Assembly: GCA_002633005.1 (NCBI GenBank)
Contig: NMRA01000306.1
Location: 291,866 to 353,865 of the forward strand
Origin: Phoronis australis
Lineage: Eukaryota > Phoronida > Phoronidae
Reading direction: 5' to 3'
DNA: 62,000 nt
The number at the start of each line of letters is the position of its first letter. Position 1 is the stretch's first letter. The notes under the pieces are model-generated. The model was not told the DNA's origin. It was given only the letters and a program-made list of their open reading frames with translations, and did not search any database. Of this stretch, positions 32,062 through 47,000 are shown in pieces. The position numbers and the translations under genes were made by a program.

Positions 32062-35000
32062 CTGAAAAGATGTCAATTCATTTAGTGATCTTGTCTTAGT
32101 GAATTAAAAATGATGCTGAACCCGGATTTTGCCTACAAACAGATACTAATGATAATTTACTATTTAAATCGTTGAATTAACACGAATTAACAAAGCAATG
32201 CTCTGTAAATTTTGCCAATCTGCAAAAGATTTAAATTCAACAATCCTTACAAACTCTGCAAAATCTGAAAGCGTGGTTGACGTTCGTGACTAAGTCATGG
32301 ACACACGTGCACCACCGGAATCCATTTTGTGATTCCGTTCAGACAGTGTTCTACTTGAAATTCCGTTTTATTGATCATGGTGTAGTTGAAGGAAAGGTTC
32401 AGTATGCCTTTAACAATGCAAAACCAAAATGTGGTATACATGTACATGTATATTCTAATGGGGAACGTATGGGTCATGATTCTGGGAGGATCTAACTTTT
32501 GTTAGGCAATAGCGTGCAGAAGGGACGGCGGGGGGAGAGGTTCAACGGGACGACATATACTCTGCCCTGGCCCACCCTACTCAAAATCCTGAATTCGCTC
32601 CTAACGACCACAGGACTTCTGCGCGAATGCACAATTCATATGTCTAAACCTAGTACCCCGTTTTTTCTTTTTTATTCCCCGTTTTTATTTTTCAGTAAAG
32701 GTCTACATACTGGAAAATTCGAGCACCCCCATATTTTAGGCTGGGTGCGCGCATGCACTGGATTCACAAATTAATGCTTGTAACTTAGCCGCAATGCTGA
32801 AGATGAACAATTCGCCAAGTTCCCTTCTAGTGCATCGATTTCAAAAGTTCGGACGGCTGCCATTTTTGTTTTTCAGTTTTAAAAACAGTTTGTCCTTTGC
32901 CTTACTTGTTGTTCGTTTTTTTTGCCTTTGAAACTCGTGCGCTACAAAGAGTGTTGGATTACGAGAGCAGTTATCTTACCCAGCGCGTTCAGCCAAGCCC
33001 ATGAATAGTGAGTAAGTCCCTTCCATCCGTGACGGTGCCATCAAGCCTTTGGTGCACCGAACATTTTGCTGGATACATTGTGGCAAACAGTGCACGCTTT
33101 CTTGTCCAATTGCGTGCAAATCCTGTTTGCGTTAGATTTACCCAATGTGAAAACGATCCGGGCATTACAAAATTTCTGAACGCTACTTATGTTACGATCA
33201 GGTTTAAGGGACCATTTATAGTTAACGCTGAACGAGCACTCGTTTTACGATAGTTTCACGAACGACATGACAATTTCCTTAATAAAGGAGATACTAAGTC
33301 ATAATTGATAATTTAACCCAAAACTGATTTCGTCACCCAAAGTCGGTGAAGGTCTACAGGGCATTATTTTGTTCAGGAATCGTGTTATAAAACCGTGGTC
33401 TAATGTGAATTGACCGACATGGCTTCAACTATACGGTATTGGCTCACCTTTAGGCCAATGGGCCCATATCCAAAATAATGCCTTTTTCGCAGTTTTTTAC
33501 CCATGGGGTTTGGATATTTTTGCATGCGCCTAAGCTTCGCGTATACGCACCGTTTCACACAGACGTGGATGGGCCTAATAGCGCTGCATTACGGCATGGG
33601 CCAATTTGTAGAACCATGTTAATTTATTGTCTTTTTTAGCCCCCAGTTTCAATGTCGATCCGAACCTACGTTGTGAAATTTCAAAATGGAGAATTGTAGC
33701 GTATTCCTGTAGTCCATCCGCTAAGAATACGTTGTGGATATAGTAATTTGAATTTCTCCGCAGGTTTCAGTGCAAAGGGTTGGACAAGAGATTATAAAAC
33801 CTTAACAACCAAATATCTAAATTCATCGTTTTGGAAGTCGCATGACTGGCCATTGGGCTGAACTTCTGGCTACGAAAATACGAAAAAATGTTCAGGAAGT
33901 AATTGGGTGTCGAATTGGGCATACACTGTAGTCACAGCCTCACTAAATACTATTTTGCAAGTCCCTCCGTTTACGTCTTACCTATGTAATCCGGGAAGCA
34001 GGAGATTAGCGGGTACTTCTTCAGTTTTTCCCGAAAGAGGTCGTTCTTGTTTAAAAACAATATGGTGTTGGTGTCCCTCAGGAATTCATTGTGCACTACT
34101 TCTTGGAAGGCTTGTAAACTGTCTTGCAAGGAATTCTGGAAATTGATCGATATGAAGTACTTCATTCAAAAACATTTGGCACGTGTAACCTTTTGTCTCA
34201 CTTTGCGTTAATTGCAATAGATCTGAACCCGAGTGGTAGGCCTATATGGAATGTGCAGTAGGTCTACATGAAAGTATACGAGACGTGCCGCTCAGATTCT
34301 CGGCCAAACAAGTTACAAAATGGCGCACATGACACGTCAGGACGTCCACAGTCAGTATTCAGGTTTGTGGTTCTTGTAATTTGAGGGGTCAAAAACGGTG
34401 CAACCGCTTGTGTCAATTTTAAAACAACATATATACATTGTGTTTAGTTAGACGAGATTAAGTTGCGAACAAAAGGCATGGCAATTTTTAAATGAGTTTG
34501 GCGATATTCGCTTTTTCGATGCTACTAGCTCAAAACTTGAAGATCAACATAACGGGTACAGAAATGTATAGTCGTGCGTTATCACTTTGTTTCGCAAATT
34601 TGCATATCTACATTTAATGCACTGTTATCGCATCAGAAGCCGTTTATAGCATTAATTTTTAAAGGTCCGCTTTCAGCCACACCAACAAGACAAAAACGTG
34701 CGTTTGAGTCAAAGCTATAATGTTCTAGACAAGAATAGCCCTTATTTGAAAGTTTTTTTTTCCGGCCTTATCAAAAGTTGCTTGATGCATGTGGTAATGG
34801 TTGTGATTGAATTTTGTGTAATAAACACAACTTAATGATTGAAATCATGTTGAACACACTAGTTTCGCTGGACAATGCCAGTTTAAAGGCTTAATGAATA
34901 GTACCTGATTTTTCTGTAACTAATGTTTGCCGGGATTTTGAGTACGTCCAATTTTGGAATTGTGTCTTTTATGTGAAAAGTTACATCGACCAGATATAAC

Positions 35001-38000
35001 CCTTTCTAGCGCTTTCTAAAGGCCTAATTAAGGTTTAAATGTTATTTTGCACATTGTATTTTTCGTAATAAACATGAACATAGTTTTTCTTTTATGGTTT
35101 ATTTTGATTCCCATCGTATTTTCTATGAAATGAAATAAAATAAAAACAGGGGGTCAATGATTTAGTTTTGAGCTATTTTAGGTCAAACAGCGTCACACCA
35201 AGATTGCGAGCGCACCTATTTCAAGATCAAAATGACCCTCGTGCATTTAACTATACAGAGATTACGGTAATGTTTTTGCTGTTATGATATACAAATGAAG
35301 AGTTATTTAAAATTAACAGTGTAAGATGGCAAGTTTGAGTCAAATTGCAAGTAAACAAGGTGTATATTTGGGGTTTGCCTATTGTTTAGTAAGACGACAT
35401 AATTTTGAATTTCCTTGTCGCGCGCTATTGTTCAATTCCAAAATAACAAAATCCCAGGCAAAATCAACATTTTCGACATTTTCAAAATATATGATTTGTT
35501 ATTTTAATTAAAAATAATACACATATTTTTCATAATTTAGTTATTGCTGTAACAGGTTTTTAGCAAATTTGTCAAAAACGGATTATTATTTAAAATGACC
35601 TATTGTTACTAAAATGACATGGGCAAGAAATTGAATTTCGGGGCTCCAAAGTGGGACTCTCTATACTAATATAGGCAACCCGGGGAGATGAGGCCCCAAG
35701 AGCGAGGCCCCTATGTTAATATAGGAGCCCCGCTTTTCGGGCCTCTTCAGTGGGGCTACCTATATTAATATAGTTCCCCCACTTTTAAGGCCCGAAATTG
35801 AATTTCGTGCATATGTTACATGTGTATTTTATTAAGAATAAGTCATTTTAAATAATAAGTTGTTCAAACCTTCTTACACTACTTAAATCTAACCAAAGTC
35901 AGTATTGGCAACCTAGTGTTTTTCAAAGCTTGTCCATAATATCAGACATAATTTTCAACAAATATGACGATTATTTCGCACGATACGTAAATCTTCCACT
36001 CCACCGCCATCCGACATGTCGTATCGTTACATTTGGCATTGCTCCTCATGAAAATAAACAAATGGTAAGACCTTCATAAACTATGAAGGTTTGTAGAAGT
36101 ACGTTTTATTACTTGGTGGTACCAGTAACAAAATGGAGTTGTTCGCTTGTTTCGCTGAGCAGTCTCTCCTTCATACTAATATAAATTTTACATATTCTAG
36201 TTTGATGTTGACAAAGCGATCTTCAGACATAGACGATGATGCCCTTACATTGTTCGACGGTCATTCTGAAACCGATGTATGTCCCTAACCCGGACGTGTG
36301 AAGTCACAATCGGAGAAGGCGAAGCCAGAAATTAGTAGTTCCTTCGAAGAATGCCGTTGTATGATGTAACCAGTTGAAATCGTCCCATCTCTTAGTTCAT
36401 GCCCGATTTTCCGATTCTTGATGCAAATAGATCCTTTGATCCACCTAGAGCACCTGTTATCATGTTGTTGACACCATGATCAATGGAGGGCATCCGAAAA
36501 CACCGTGTACACGTCTACAACTACTGACAAAACCTTACAAAATTGTAATTAATTAAATTGATTGGGAAAATGTTTCTATCATGGGCAATGGCAGAAAAAA
36601 AATTACGAGATGGATCAACGAATGTGTATCATAAATGGGCAGTACGCGCGTGAACAGAGACGTGGATCAATTTCAACATGACGCAGCATATACCAAGCCA
36701 TTCATGGGAAGAACCAAAGTTCTAGCTCAACCCACTCCGATTGTGACGCCACCCGTTCGCATACTCTACATACATTTACGTCGCTTTGAAAATGACTGCT
36801 GCACCATAGAGGTCGAAATCGTTAACAAGGTAACGATATTATCGTCTATTTCTTCATTGTTACTGACAGCTTTTGACCTTCAAATACAAAACGATTTAAC
36901 GCCTGACAGCTAAACGTGTATCACCAAAATGTAACCCATCGATTTTTGAATCTTATTTGACACAGTTAACTAACCTGCGTAGCCTCTTCCTCTAAGTTTT
37001 CGCAATATCCGCTCAGGGAGACAAAGAATATTACTGACGTAACATCTTCAAAGAAGCAGATCCATTTCTTCCGCTGGCTTTTTTGACCGGCTACATCTAT
37101 AGCCCTTAAAATAAGCAAACGTTACAGAAAATACATTAACACATTCACCAAGTGGGGCCACCATTCAGGAAAAAACGAGATTCACATGATTTTACATGTA
37201 TGGACTGCGGAACTTTTGAAGTCAAACTTGAGCCCGCTCTGATGCCCGATTGTAAAGACAAAAACAGTTGCATCTGTTCTGTATTTCATGAAAAACGATT
37301 TGGTTGTGAAGTATGTCTTAGTTGCTCCCTTTTTTAAGACTAAAAATTTACCTGAGACGAAGAAAAATGATCCGAATTTTGTTATTTTATCAGAGTCCTT
37401 GCAAATCATGACGTTTCAAACCGTGCTTTAAGCTACCCCTTACACGCTTTTGTACAGTTTTAAAAACAAAAAACCGGGGGTACGCTTCAGAAAGAGATTT
37501 AAGACTGGAATTTGACCTGATACTTCCATTTCATTTTTTGCAGAATGAAGGTTTAGTTAGCCAACAGCTAGCAGTCTAGAAATAATTCTTTGACATCATC
37601 TTTCCAAGTAGCAATTATGTGTACACTTTCAGAGACTGTCCAATGTTGCTCTGGTGAAATTTAACCATTTTCACAAATAATTGCGAGGAGCGTAAGACCA
37701 ATGAAATTTCTGACTTTAGTCTTACGTCATATTTCAGACCGTGGATGAAATTGATGTAAGTGTTATTTGTTTTAATAAGTTTCAAAATGATTTGGGGCAC
37801 AAACCATGTTTGGCTTAAACAACGTCTTCCTTATTCCATCAATTGTTTTGAAAGTCTATTCCCAATCAATAATGAACATCCGACATTGGATTCGTAATCA
37901 TGAGAGGACGAAAGTGACTTCAGCTGGACCCAATTTCCAATTATAGTGCAGAATTGAATAAAATGAAAGTCATTTACACTTTTTGCGTGAATTCCCACAA

Positions 38001-41000
38001 CACAATGAGAAGTAATTCAAGGGCACGATGATCCCAAAGAGTTTATAAAAAAACGCTATGCAGTCTCCCTGCCTCAAACCTCTATCCAAGTAACAGAAGG
38101 TCTGTAGGAAGCGTTGTGCGTCGTCCAACAAATATTGCTAATTGCTACGTTGTAAGACCCTAATGCGCCATTTCTGCTTTGGGTCAAGAAAGTTTTGATT
38201 TAGCCCATTTACAGCCAGAGGGGCACCACAGAATTACACGCACGATCATAGCATCTTAGGCACAAACCACCTACAAACCTATGAATAGCGCATAGGAACC
38301 CGTGAAACGTGCGTACGAACCCATGAATCATGCATACGAACCCATGAATCGTGCATACGAACCCATGAATTGTGCACACGAACCCATGAATCGTGCATAC
38401 GAACCCATGAATCATGCATACGAACCCAAAAAGCACTTGTACGAACAAAATTATGCACACTAATTACGAAAACCATACTTACGAACACAAAATCATACAC
38501 ATGTCGTTTGGTGTTTCGGATGCTCGTGCGTATGATTTGTGCTTGTGAGTGTGATTTTTGTGGTTCGTGATCATGATTTTCGTTAGTATGCGTGGTTTTC
38601 GGGTTTGTATGTATAATTCATGGCTTCTTATGCAGCACAGATACCTGAAGTCTAGGCCATTGACGTTAAAGGTGTGCTCTTGTACACCGAGTGTGGGTTG
38701 TCTCATGTAGAGGATGTCTTGAACGCTAGGCACGTAGTCTGCTCGTTTAATGGTGTTGAGATTCTCTAAGAAGCTGTAATGATAAAAACGTGTTATTCCA
38801 AGCAAGTGTAAATTAGTAACTCATTTCTACATATTATGGGAACTGTTACCATTTTTCAATAACTTAACCGCGTGAATTTGTTCATTAATTATTAGGCCTA
38901 AAAGTACATTTTTACGTGCACTGAATCCTTGAAATCTCACTTTAATTTGGACACCGGGGGACAGTTGATGTACATGTAATTAAAATAATGATTACGTGCC
39001 ACTGAGATGAGATACATTTTTCAATTGTTTAGTATAGATGTGAGTCATTTTTTCATCATTTTGATTTGGTTTTTCATTTCAGTTCAAGTTAAGCAGTATA
39101 AAAACGGGATGTGAGATCGCTACTTTTGTTTCATATAAGTTTGTATCGGATACTACTCCACATGCTATGACTATTTTCGTAAAACGCCCCGCCGACAAAT
39201 CGGCGACCCTGTCTGTCAACCAGTAGACAAACGACACCTCCCATACATTTTCAGATGCGGTATGAAAACGGATAATCTGTTAAGTCATTTTCCAAATAGG
39301 TAGAGACAGTTCACGCTTTGGGTATGTAAGCATAGGTCACATATTTTTTTCATTTTAACATAATTTAAGTACACTGTATAACCCCAATCGAAATGGATGA
39401 CTGTCCCCGAGACTGGACAGCTTCCACACCTGTCTCTAAGTTTCTCAACATCAGTTCGCCCAAGTTGTATATATATAACTCTTGTTAAAAAGTGAGCTTA
39501 CTACTTTTCTGAACAAGTGAGCTCCATCGTACTATCGCAACATCGCCTGAAATCTTCGTCTTCAGCGAGCCGTATCACGTGGCTCGGAAGAGACTTCATA
39601 TGATCAGTGTCGACATCTTTCGGAGCTGCTCCACTGTCGATCAGTTGGAGCAGCTTAGAGATCCTGGCGTGAGTATTTGTTCTTGGAACCGTTGCAGTGA
39701 AGTTTCTAGCAATTTTCTGAAACGGAAAACGAAATAGAACAGTCTTTAAGTGTCTAGAAATCGGAGGAATATCCTTTGTTTGGGTTCCAAGGTTATGTTT
39801 TGAAGGATGTTTAAGATCCAGCTTAGCTAAACCTGAAGTTGAAATCGACTATGTACAAATTTATGGATGAATTCCTCCATTGCGGAGCCAATCTCTTTGG
39901 TCAAAAACATTACTTCCAGAATGTGTTAGGGTCTATGACAGTACCTGCTCATACAAAGTGGTGGTTTCTGTGTTTGATTAGAACTGACAAATCTGATCGA
40001 ATGTAGGTTCAATAATTTGTCTTAATTGTCGTCAGGAATGGTTTCACGTGCCGTTGAACTACCTCAATAAGTCTTTTCACGGCCGGTGAGTTTGTGCGCT
40101 GAAGATGGTCGTAGCCAATAACGCTAACGGTCTGCCACTTATTTCAAACCCAAAACTCTGTTCTCATTTGGATAAAGCACAAACTACAGTTTTGTAGTAA
40201 TGAGTGGTCTAAATGTTATTTTCTTAGGCTGAAGGTGAATGCAGATTTGTAGTAGCTTTAAAGTGTTATGGCATTAATGTAAACCTGTGTTTCCTCGTTA
40301 TGAAACGTTAAGCCAAACGAGCGCATCCTGTCTAGCATCGCGTGCACGGCGTCCGTCACGTTGTCGTAGATGAAGGAGCGTAGAGACTCGCGAATGTCTT
40401 CCGGGTAACCGTCGCCATGGTGAATTCGAAGCTGCTTAATGAACGTGCTCTTTCCTGTGCCAGCACCACCTGAAAATGATAATTCTAAAAAAATGTCTTC
40501 CCTTTAACAGCAAAGACCCTACCGTAACTAAATTATGTGACTGCGGGATATACGAACCAAGGGGGATAGTAGGGTATAGCTACATTTAGCTGTTTTAAAC
40601 TTGGCTTCCGTCAAAAACAAATTTTGGACTTAATACATTTGCATTTTTGAGTCTGATCTCAACTTCTTCCATATTCAACTTACAGCTGACTTCTTCGGGG
40701 TTTGAAAACGATTTTTCGTTATTTATTATTGCTTGGTACAAGGCTCAGCAAGTCTTGTCGACGGCAGATTCTTTAATGCTCCGAGCATGATGAATTTTCA
40801 ATTCTCTACAAGACCGTAACAACACTTCCATTCCAGTAGAAAGTAAATGTTATTTCCGGCCTTAGGTTGATTTTAACTTGATTTGATGTGAAACCATTCA
40901 ATTGATTAAGATTGATTCTTATTCTACGTTTCTCGCTCAGGCATTTTTGTTATGAGCAGTTGTGTCACTTGTCTATATACATGTAGCAGAGATCAATAAT

Positions 41001-44000
41001 TCACCCACGAAAAACTTTTTGTCAGCTGCATAATTTACTTTGAAAAATACTATATAGATCCGTAAAAAATGAACCTATTGGGAATTTGGGCCACGTGATG
41101 TCAACATGGCTTCCGCAAAGTACCCGGTATACATTTGACCAAACCAGTGATGCAATATTCTGCATAAAACATAAGGAATATGACAACATTATAAAAGTTT
41201 GCACTGAAGAAACTGGCTAGAGGTTATATGTTCAACAATTTCTATTTGCTATTAAACCACGTCGGCGCAGAACAAAAACAGTTGACAAATTAAAAGGCAC
41301 TGATCATGCGTGTACCTCCCAACATGGCGAAGTGGGCAAAGAACAACAAAAATTCCGAAGAAAGTAATAAACGAGACAGATGTCCGCTAAAAGACAGGAA
41401 CTACCAAAATTCAGCGAATGCACAATTCATAGCTCTGAACGTACCCCGTGAATAGTAGTGAAAGGTGCACATTCTCAAAAATTCGAGCACCCCATTTTTT
41501 AGGATTGGTGCGCGCATACTATTACTTTACTGAAATGAGTGACTTGCTGGTCACAGTTGGTGTGATTACACTGAAAATGCTCTACTTCACCTAGATTAGC
41601 AAACTTCTGTGAAGGTAAATGTGGCCTTCCGGACCAAACATTCCTAATCGGGAAATTCTCTACCATTCCGCATGCTAGGTGACGCTTCTTCAACCCACGT
41701 AGATTTGCAGCTCATGTAAACCAGAGCTGCACACGGCATCGTCGTAGCCACGGTAAGCTACTGCGGCAAGTGGCAGTCTAACGTAAAGCTTTAAATGCGT
41801 GTAGGGCAGTATCGCCAACGGGCCAGCCTTGTTCGGCTTCTCCAAAGTTAATTTAAAATTTTCAAGTCAGTCTCAAATTTCAACTCCCTGTTAAAAGTCT
41901 AGAATCATTTATCGAACTTTTCTTTCTTGAAAAACGTTTGTCGAAGATTTACTTGCAAATGATGTGCGCTGCGCCGAATATACTACCGCGTTGACCACCA
42001 TATTTTTAATTACCTGGGAAACTTAATGTATTTGAATACCCCATTAAGTCCATATAATTCCTTTCGACACGCTAAGCAGTTTTGCCAATGCGTCAGTTAC
42101 TGAATCGCAAGGTACGAGGAAAGCACACATTTTTAATGTTTAATGGTTTGTGTCACCTCATCCATAAAGTCATGTACACAACTTAAAGACGAAAGTATAA
42201 TGAAAATTATCATTTAATTTTTATTTAACCATCTGTAAACTTGTACCAAAACTGTCTGTACTACTTTGAAAGTTCAGCGGAATCTTCCGGCTTAGATCAC
42301 CTATTTCAAAAATATTATATTTTAAATCCATGGTATAATTCACATAAAATAATGAACGTAAGAAATACGAGAGACCTCCGCGAGCACGTACATTTAATCC
42401 ATGGGCAGATCCAGGATTTTGAGTTAGGGGGGGGGGGGGNAACTGCCCAATGGAATCTTGGAGAGTTTTAGGGGGGGCATGGCCCCCTTGGCCCCCCTCT
42501 AAATCCGCCACTGTAGTCTATGCACTTTCTTAGACAAACGCTCTTTTAAGAACATTCATGTCAAAGAATGCTAATTACATGTACTTGTATTTTGTTTCCA
42601 AAGATGTTAAAGCGTGAATGGATAACTGAGGACACTTGTTAAGATAACAGATTCAGTGTCGCGATCTCGTTTTTCTCTGAGGCATGGAACCAGTTCAAGA
42701 TATTCCGGGAACAATATTATAATTAGCTCCCACAAATAGGTAAAAAAAATCAAAACTGTTCAGCAATTTCAGACACTATTCCTTCATAGATCAAACCGCT
42801 TGTCCTCTTTATTCATAGTATTATCGTGATGCAGGCGACGATATCTTTATTTGAATACCTAGATGGACTGATTAATAACTGAAATATTTAAGTTCAGCAA
42901 ACTAAGACGTTCTTTGAAGTTGTCCTTCTTTCGATTCGAGGATAAACTTTGATAAGTGATAACATTATTTTTAGAAAATTTGAGACAGCTGTCGCAAAAT
43001 GCCAGTTGAAGAAAATTACACAACGTTTCTAGCACGAATCTTTCTATCCTAGATTAGTAAGAATACGCAAAATAATAATCGAAATTTGATTGCAAGTCCC
43101 CTTCAAACTGGTTGTAACCTTGACTGCGAATTTAAGCTACATGTACTTACAAGCGCATGTGTACGGAATGGGCATCATTCCACAGACAAGATCTGCTACG
43201 AGGCCCCGCCCTTAACATATAACCATTGTAGCGTTAAAAATCCGCTAGATGGCAGATGATGCGTTAATCTTAACACTGATTATTAGTCAGTAAACGAACT
43301 TGAAACATGCAGCTCGCTTGGATGTGTACCTTGTGATTTCAGCATTGGAAAACATTCAGTGCCACCTGGTGATGGATTTCCTTTGTTTTGTCTCGTCTTG
43401 TATGAACTCCGTGCGGTTATTTGGCACAGTACTGTACTCAGACATAGTATTTCTCCGAAGAATGTGACCTAACTGTCGCTTGATGAGACGACTTAACACT
43501 GATAAAAATGATATCGTATAGTGTTCATGTATGACTACCACAAACACCAAAATTTTGAAAATCAAGTAGTGAAACTCGAACGGATGACGGGCCTTCTTTT
43601 GGCATAATTTATCTCATGGACAATGGTATTATTGGCCTCTACGAGAATTTCTGTTATCAAATATTGTGAAATATTTCACAACAGAAATTCTCCTAGAGAA
43701 TATATTCTGCATCCACGGAAATGAAAGCACGGTTGAAATTGTAAAAGGTTTTAGTTTCTAGACAAATCATATTTTGTACTACACGATGTTGCCACAAATT
43801 TTGACGAGGACTCTAATTTAAACTACACTGTATATGTTCTTGTACATTAAATCTGGTGTATGGGTAATTAGGATGCACCAATGCACACTGTGATGGATTT
43901 GAATTTGTCCATATGTATGTCTTAAGTCCTGTCCACACAAGCATTTTCTTTAACCTGGAACAGTTTCTGAAAAAGAGTGGCTACAAAGTTGTGATGAATT

Positions 44001-47000
44001 CCTTGATTTTTTGCTTTTAATGAAGGGACTTTACGCAACTAGGTTTCATTTTTTGAGATAACAATACATCACTTTCAAAGTTCGCGGCGATTCATGATCC
44101 CAGATTGAGACTATTTGCCTGATTGATACTTGAAGGCAGTCTTGATACATGCATGCAGTCTTGATATATGCATGCAATCTTGATACATGCAGGCAGTCTT
44201 GATACATGCAGGCAGCCTTGATTCATGCATGCAGTCTTGATACATGCAGGCAATCTTGACACACGGAGGCAGTCTTGATACACCCAGACAGTCTTGACAC
44301 ACGCAGGCAGTCTTGATACACGCACGCAGCCTTGATACATGCATGCCGTCTTGATACATGCAGGCAGTCTTGGTACATGCAGACAGCCTTGATACATGCA
44401 TGCAGTCTTGATACATGCATGCAATCTTGATACATGCAGGCAGTCTTGATACATGCAGGCAGCCTTGATACATGCAGGTAGTAATGATGCATGCAGGCAG
44501 TCTTGATACATGCAGACAGTCTTGGTACATGCATGCAGTCTTGAAACATGCATGCTGTCTTAACTCTTGCGTCAGGTTTTATGAACCAGACCCCTGCTTT
44601 GAATCGATTAGATAGTGATGCGGATTTTCTCTTTTAATACTTTTAAGCGGTGTTGGGTCCAATCAATTCCACTGACTCCTACACCAACCGTTATAGAACT
44701 AACGTTTCAATTATGTTTAATAGCTTATAGGAATTCATATAACTCTTCCGCGATGCATTTAAATGTCATAGTTTGACAAAAATAAAGCAACCCTGGGACC
44801 ATCGCCTTGTCCAGGTTTTCATTGAAAGCATAAAACTCCCGCACGTGGCCAATGTATTCTACTAGAGCTTGAGACCTCGAGACTAGCCGCAAAAGTTTGC
44901 ACTGGCACTTTCTGGTGGACTGCTCGATTTAGTCTTGACTTGTAGGTATCAAATCAAGCCTAATTTCTTTGTTTCATTTTCATTTTGACATTTTTGTTCA
45001 TCAAGAGACTCTTGGGCTACGGTTTTGAACAATCACCGATTTCCCGTCAAAGTTCAGCAACAAACTAAACTATTACATTGTCCATTCTTTATACGCACCG
45101 ACCTGCGCCCTGCATGGCCGGACATCGCGAATAGTCTAGCCTCTGATATCTTTTCATCTCCAGTATTAGAACCACTTTCGATAGCTCATCAAATTGCATG
45201 CTAGGGTTTTTTTCAACAAGACATTTTTGGATGTTAAAATCATTTTACAGTATTTTACGGAAAGAAGTGACTAGGTTTCTGAGTGTTTGTTCTGCAATTA
45301 TGAAAAGTGTAAGCACAACTAACAGGTGTGTATACGTAACTTTCGAAAAACTATTCGTATTTGCGTAGGTTTGTGTGTTTTTATGTAATTATGCATTAAT
45401 TGCTACTGTTTTCAATTGTTGCATGTTTACCTGTTGGCCAAATACTTTTTGTGAATTCCATTTTGAGCAGTGAATGTTGTCTGCTGTAATTACATATACA
45501 CGTAAAATAAAATTAAAAAAATAAAACTCTACCTTGTAAAAATCCACTCCGATATTGTGCATACACTATACTTGTCCCGCTCTTGGCAGAATATCCCATA
45601 TTTTTAATTTATCTTGCCATTCCGCCAGACTATCAAAATGCTTCGTTTTTTGACACACGACAACACTGACATATTATCATATACTACTGTAATTTTCCAC
45701 GCGACATTACACTATTTTTCCGTTCGACTAAAAAGAAAAAGAAGGGGACATTCTGTGGGTTTTTGAGGCACCCGCACTTTTGAAGCACCTACAATTGCTT
45801 ATTCAACTTAAAAAACAAACGTCTACCGTTCGACAAAAATGCTGTCGGTACGTACAGTATTTGTGTGCCACGGCGAACCTATAACCCTTGCGTTTTGACA
45901 TAGTTTCACATGTCCCGGTTTGTATCCGGAAGTCCCGCTTTTCAATCCAGTTGTTCCGTTTTTCATTCTCGAATGTCTACAACTATGGAACAGCTGTTTC
46001 TCCTTCTCATGAATATTGTTATTTTCCAGAGTCCACGTTCGCAAAAATCGTAAAAATGTGTTCCAATGCCTCTTGTTTACGATAACACACTGCATGTATC
46101 AGGATCACTAAATTTTACTTCCTGAGGAAATGAGTTTATTTACTAACTACTATGAGAGGTCCTGCACTGCAGCCTACGTAATGATCTATCCACGTTACAT
46201 TCCATACCTACAGTGTATACAGTAGATGTTTGCTCCCTTTTACCTATCATAAAGCCTTTATCTGCAAAATTCGGATTGGCAGTTGGAGTAATTACTTCAT
46301 CACATTTTTGTAAATGTCAATGCATCCTAAATTTTACTGAAGAACTGTATATAACGGCATCAAAGGTCCAGTTAATATATAAAGATGTATTAATTTGGAT
46401 GAATGCCGGACTAGATTCTTCACAGCAACAGTGAGGGTCAAAATCTTTGTCTTGATACTGTAGAAATGTTTTGAATCATTGAAATTATTTTGATGCTGGT
46501 TCAATTAGTCATTTTTATAACATTTCTGGTTCATTTCCTTCTTTATGTTACTATTGCACTTTGTTATTTTTCGCATTTTGATAACAAAGATGTTTTTAAA
46601 CCTGCCAGGTATGCGAAATAATGAATATTTATGAATTAAATTATGTATCGTTTGTTTCTTCTACCATTATACACCATCAAGAACTGACAAATAACTTTCT
46701 AATGATATGACTGGAATGCAATTCAGTTGAAAAACGGTGGAGTAGTGAAGCGTTTTAGTGACAGTAAATTCTATAAAAATTACAAACACCAGAACTAATG
46801 AATGTAAACAAACGCCAAGCATGCGCAGCGCAACCTCAGCTGCGCGAGATCGAAGTTGGCATTCCTGAGCTAGAGTTCTACGATTCAAAGTATCAACAAG
46901 CATCTTTACAATTCACCAGATCATGGTTACGAACACTTACATGTATGTGTATCAAAGGCTGCAATATCCAGTAACCAAATACGCCTTGTCTAGTGACCAA

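Noticed and set aside
38209-38500. Heptapeptide-repeat protein (HGFVCTI-type) on the minus strand
   Set aside because: Product of the 21-bp tandem array inside a G-alpha intron; no start context or splice support.
44092-44553. Cysteine- and histidine-rich proteins of 108-153 residues on the minus strand
   Set aside because: They are translations of a 19-bp satellite open in every frame.
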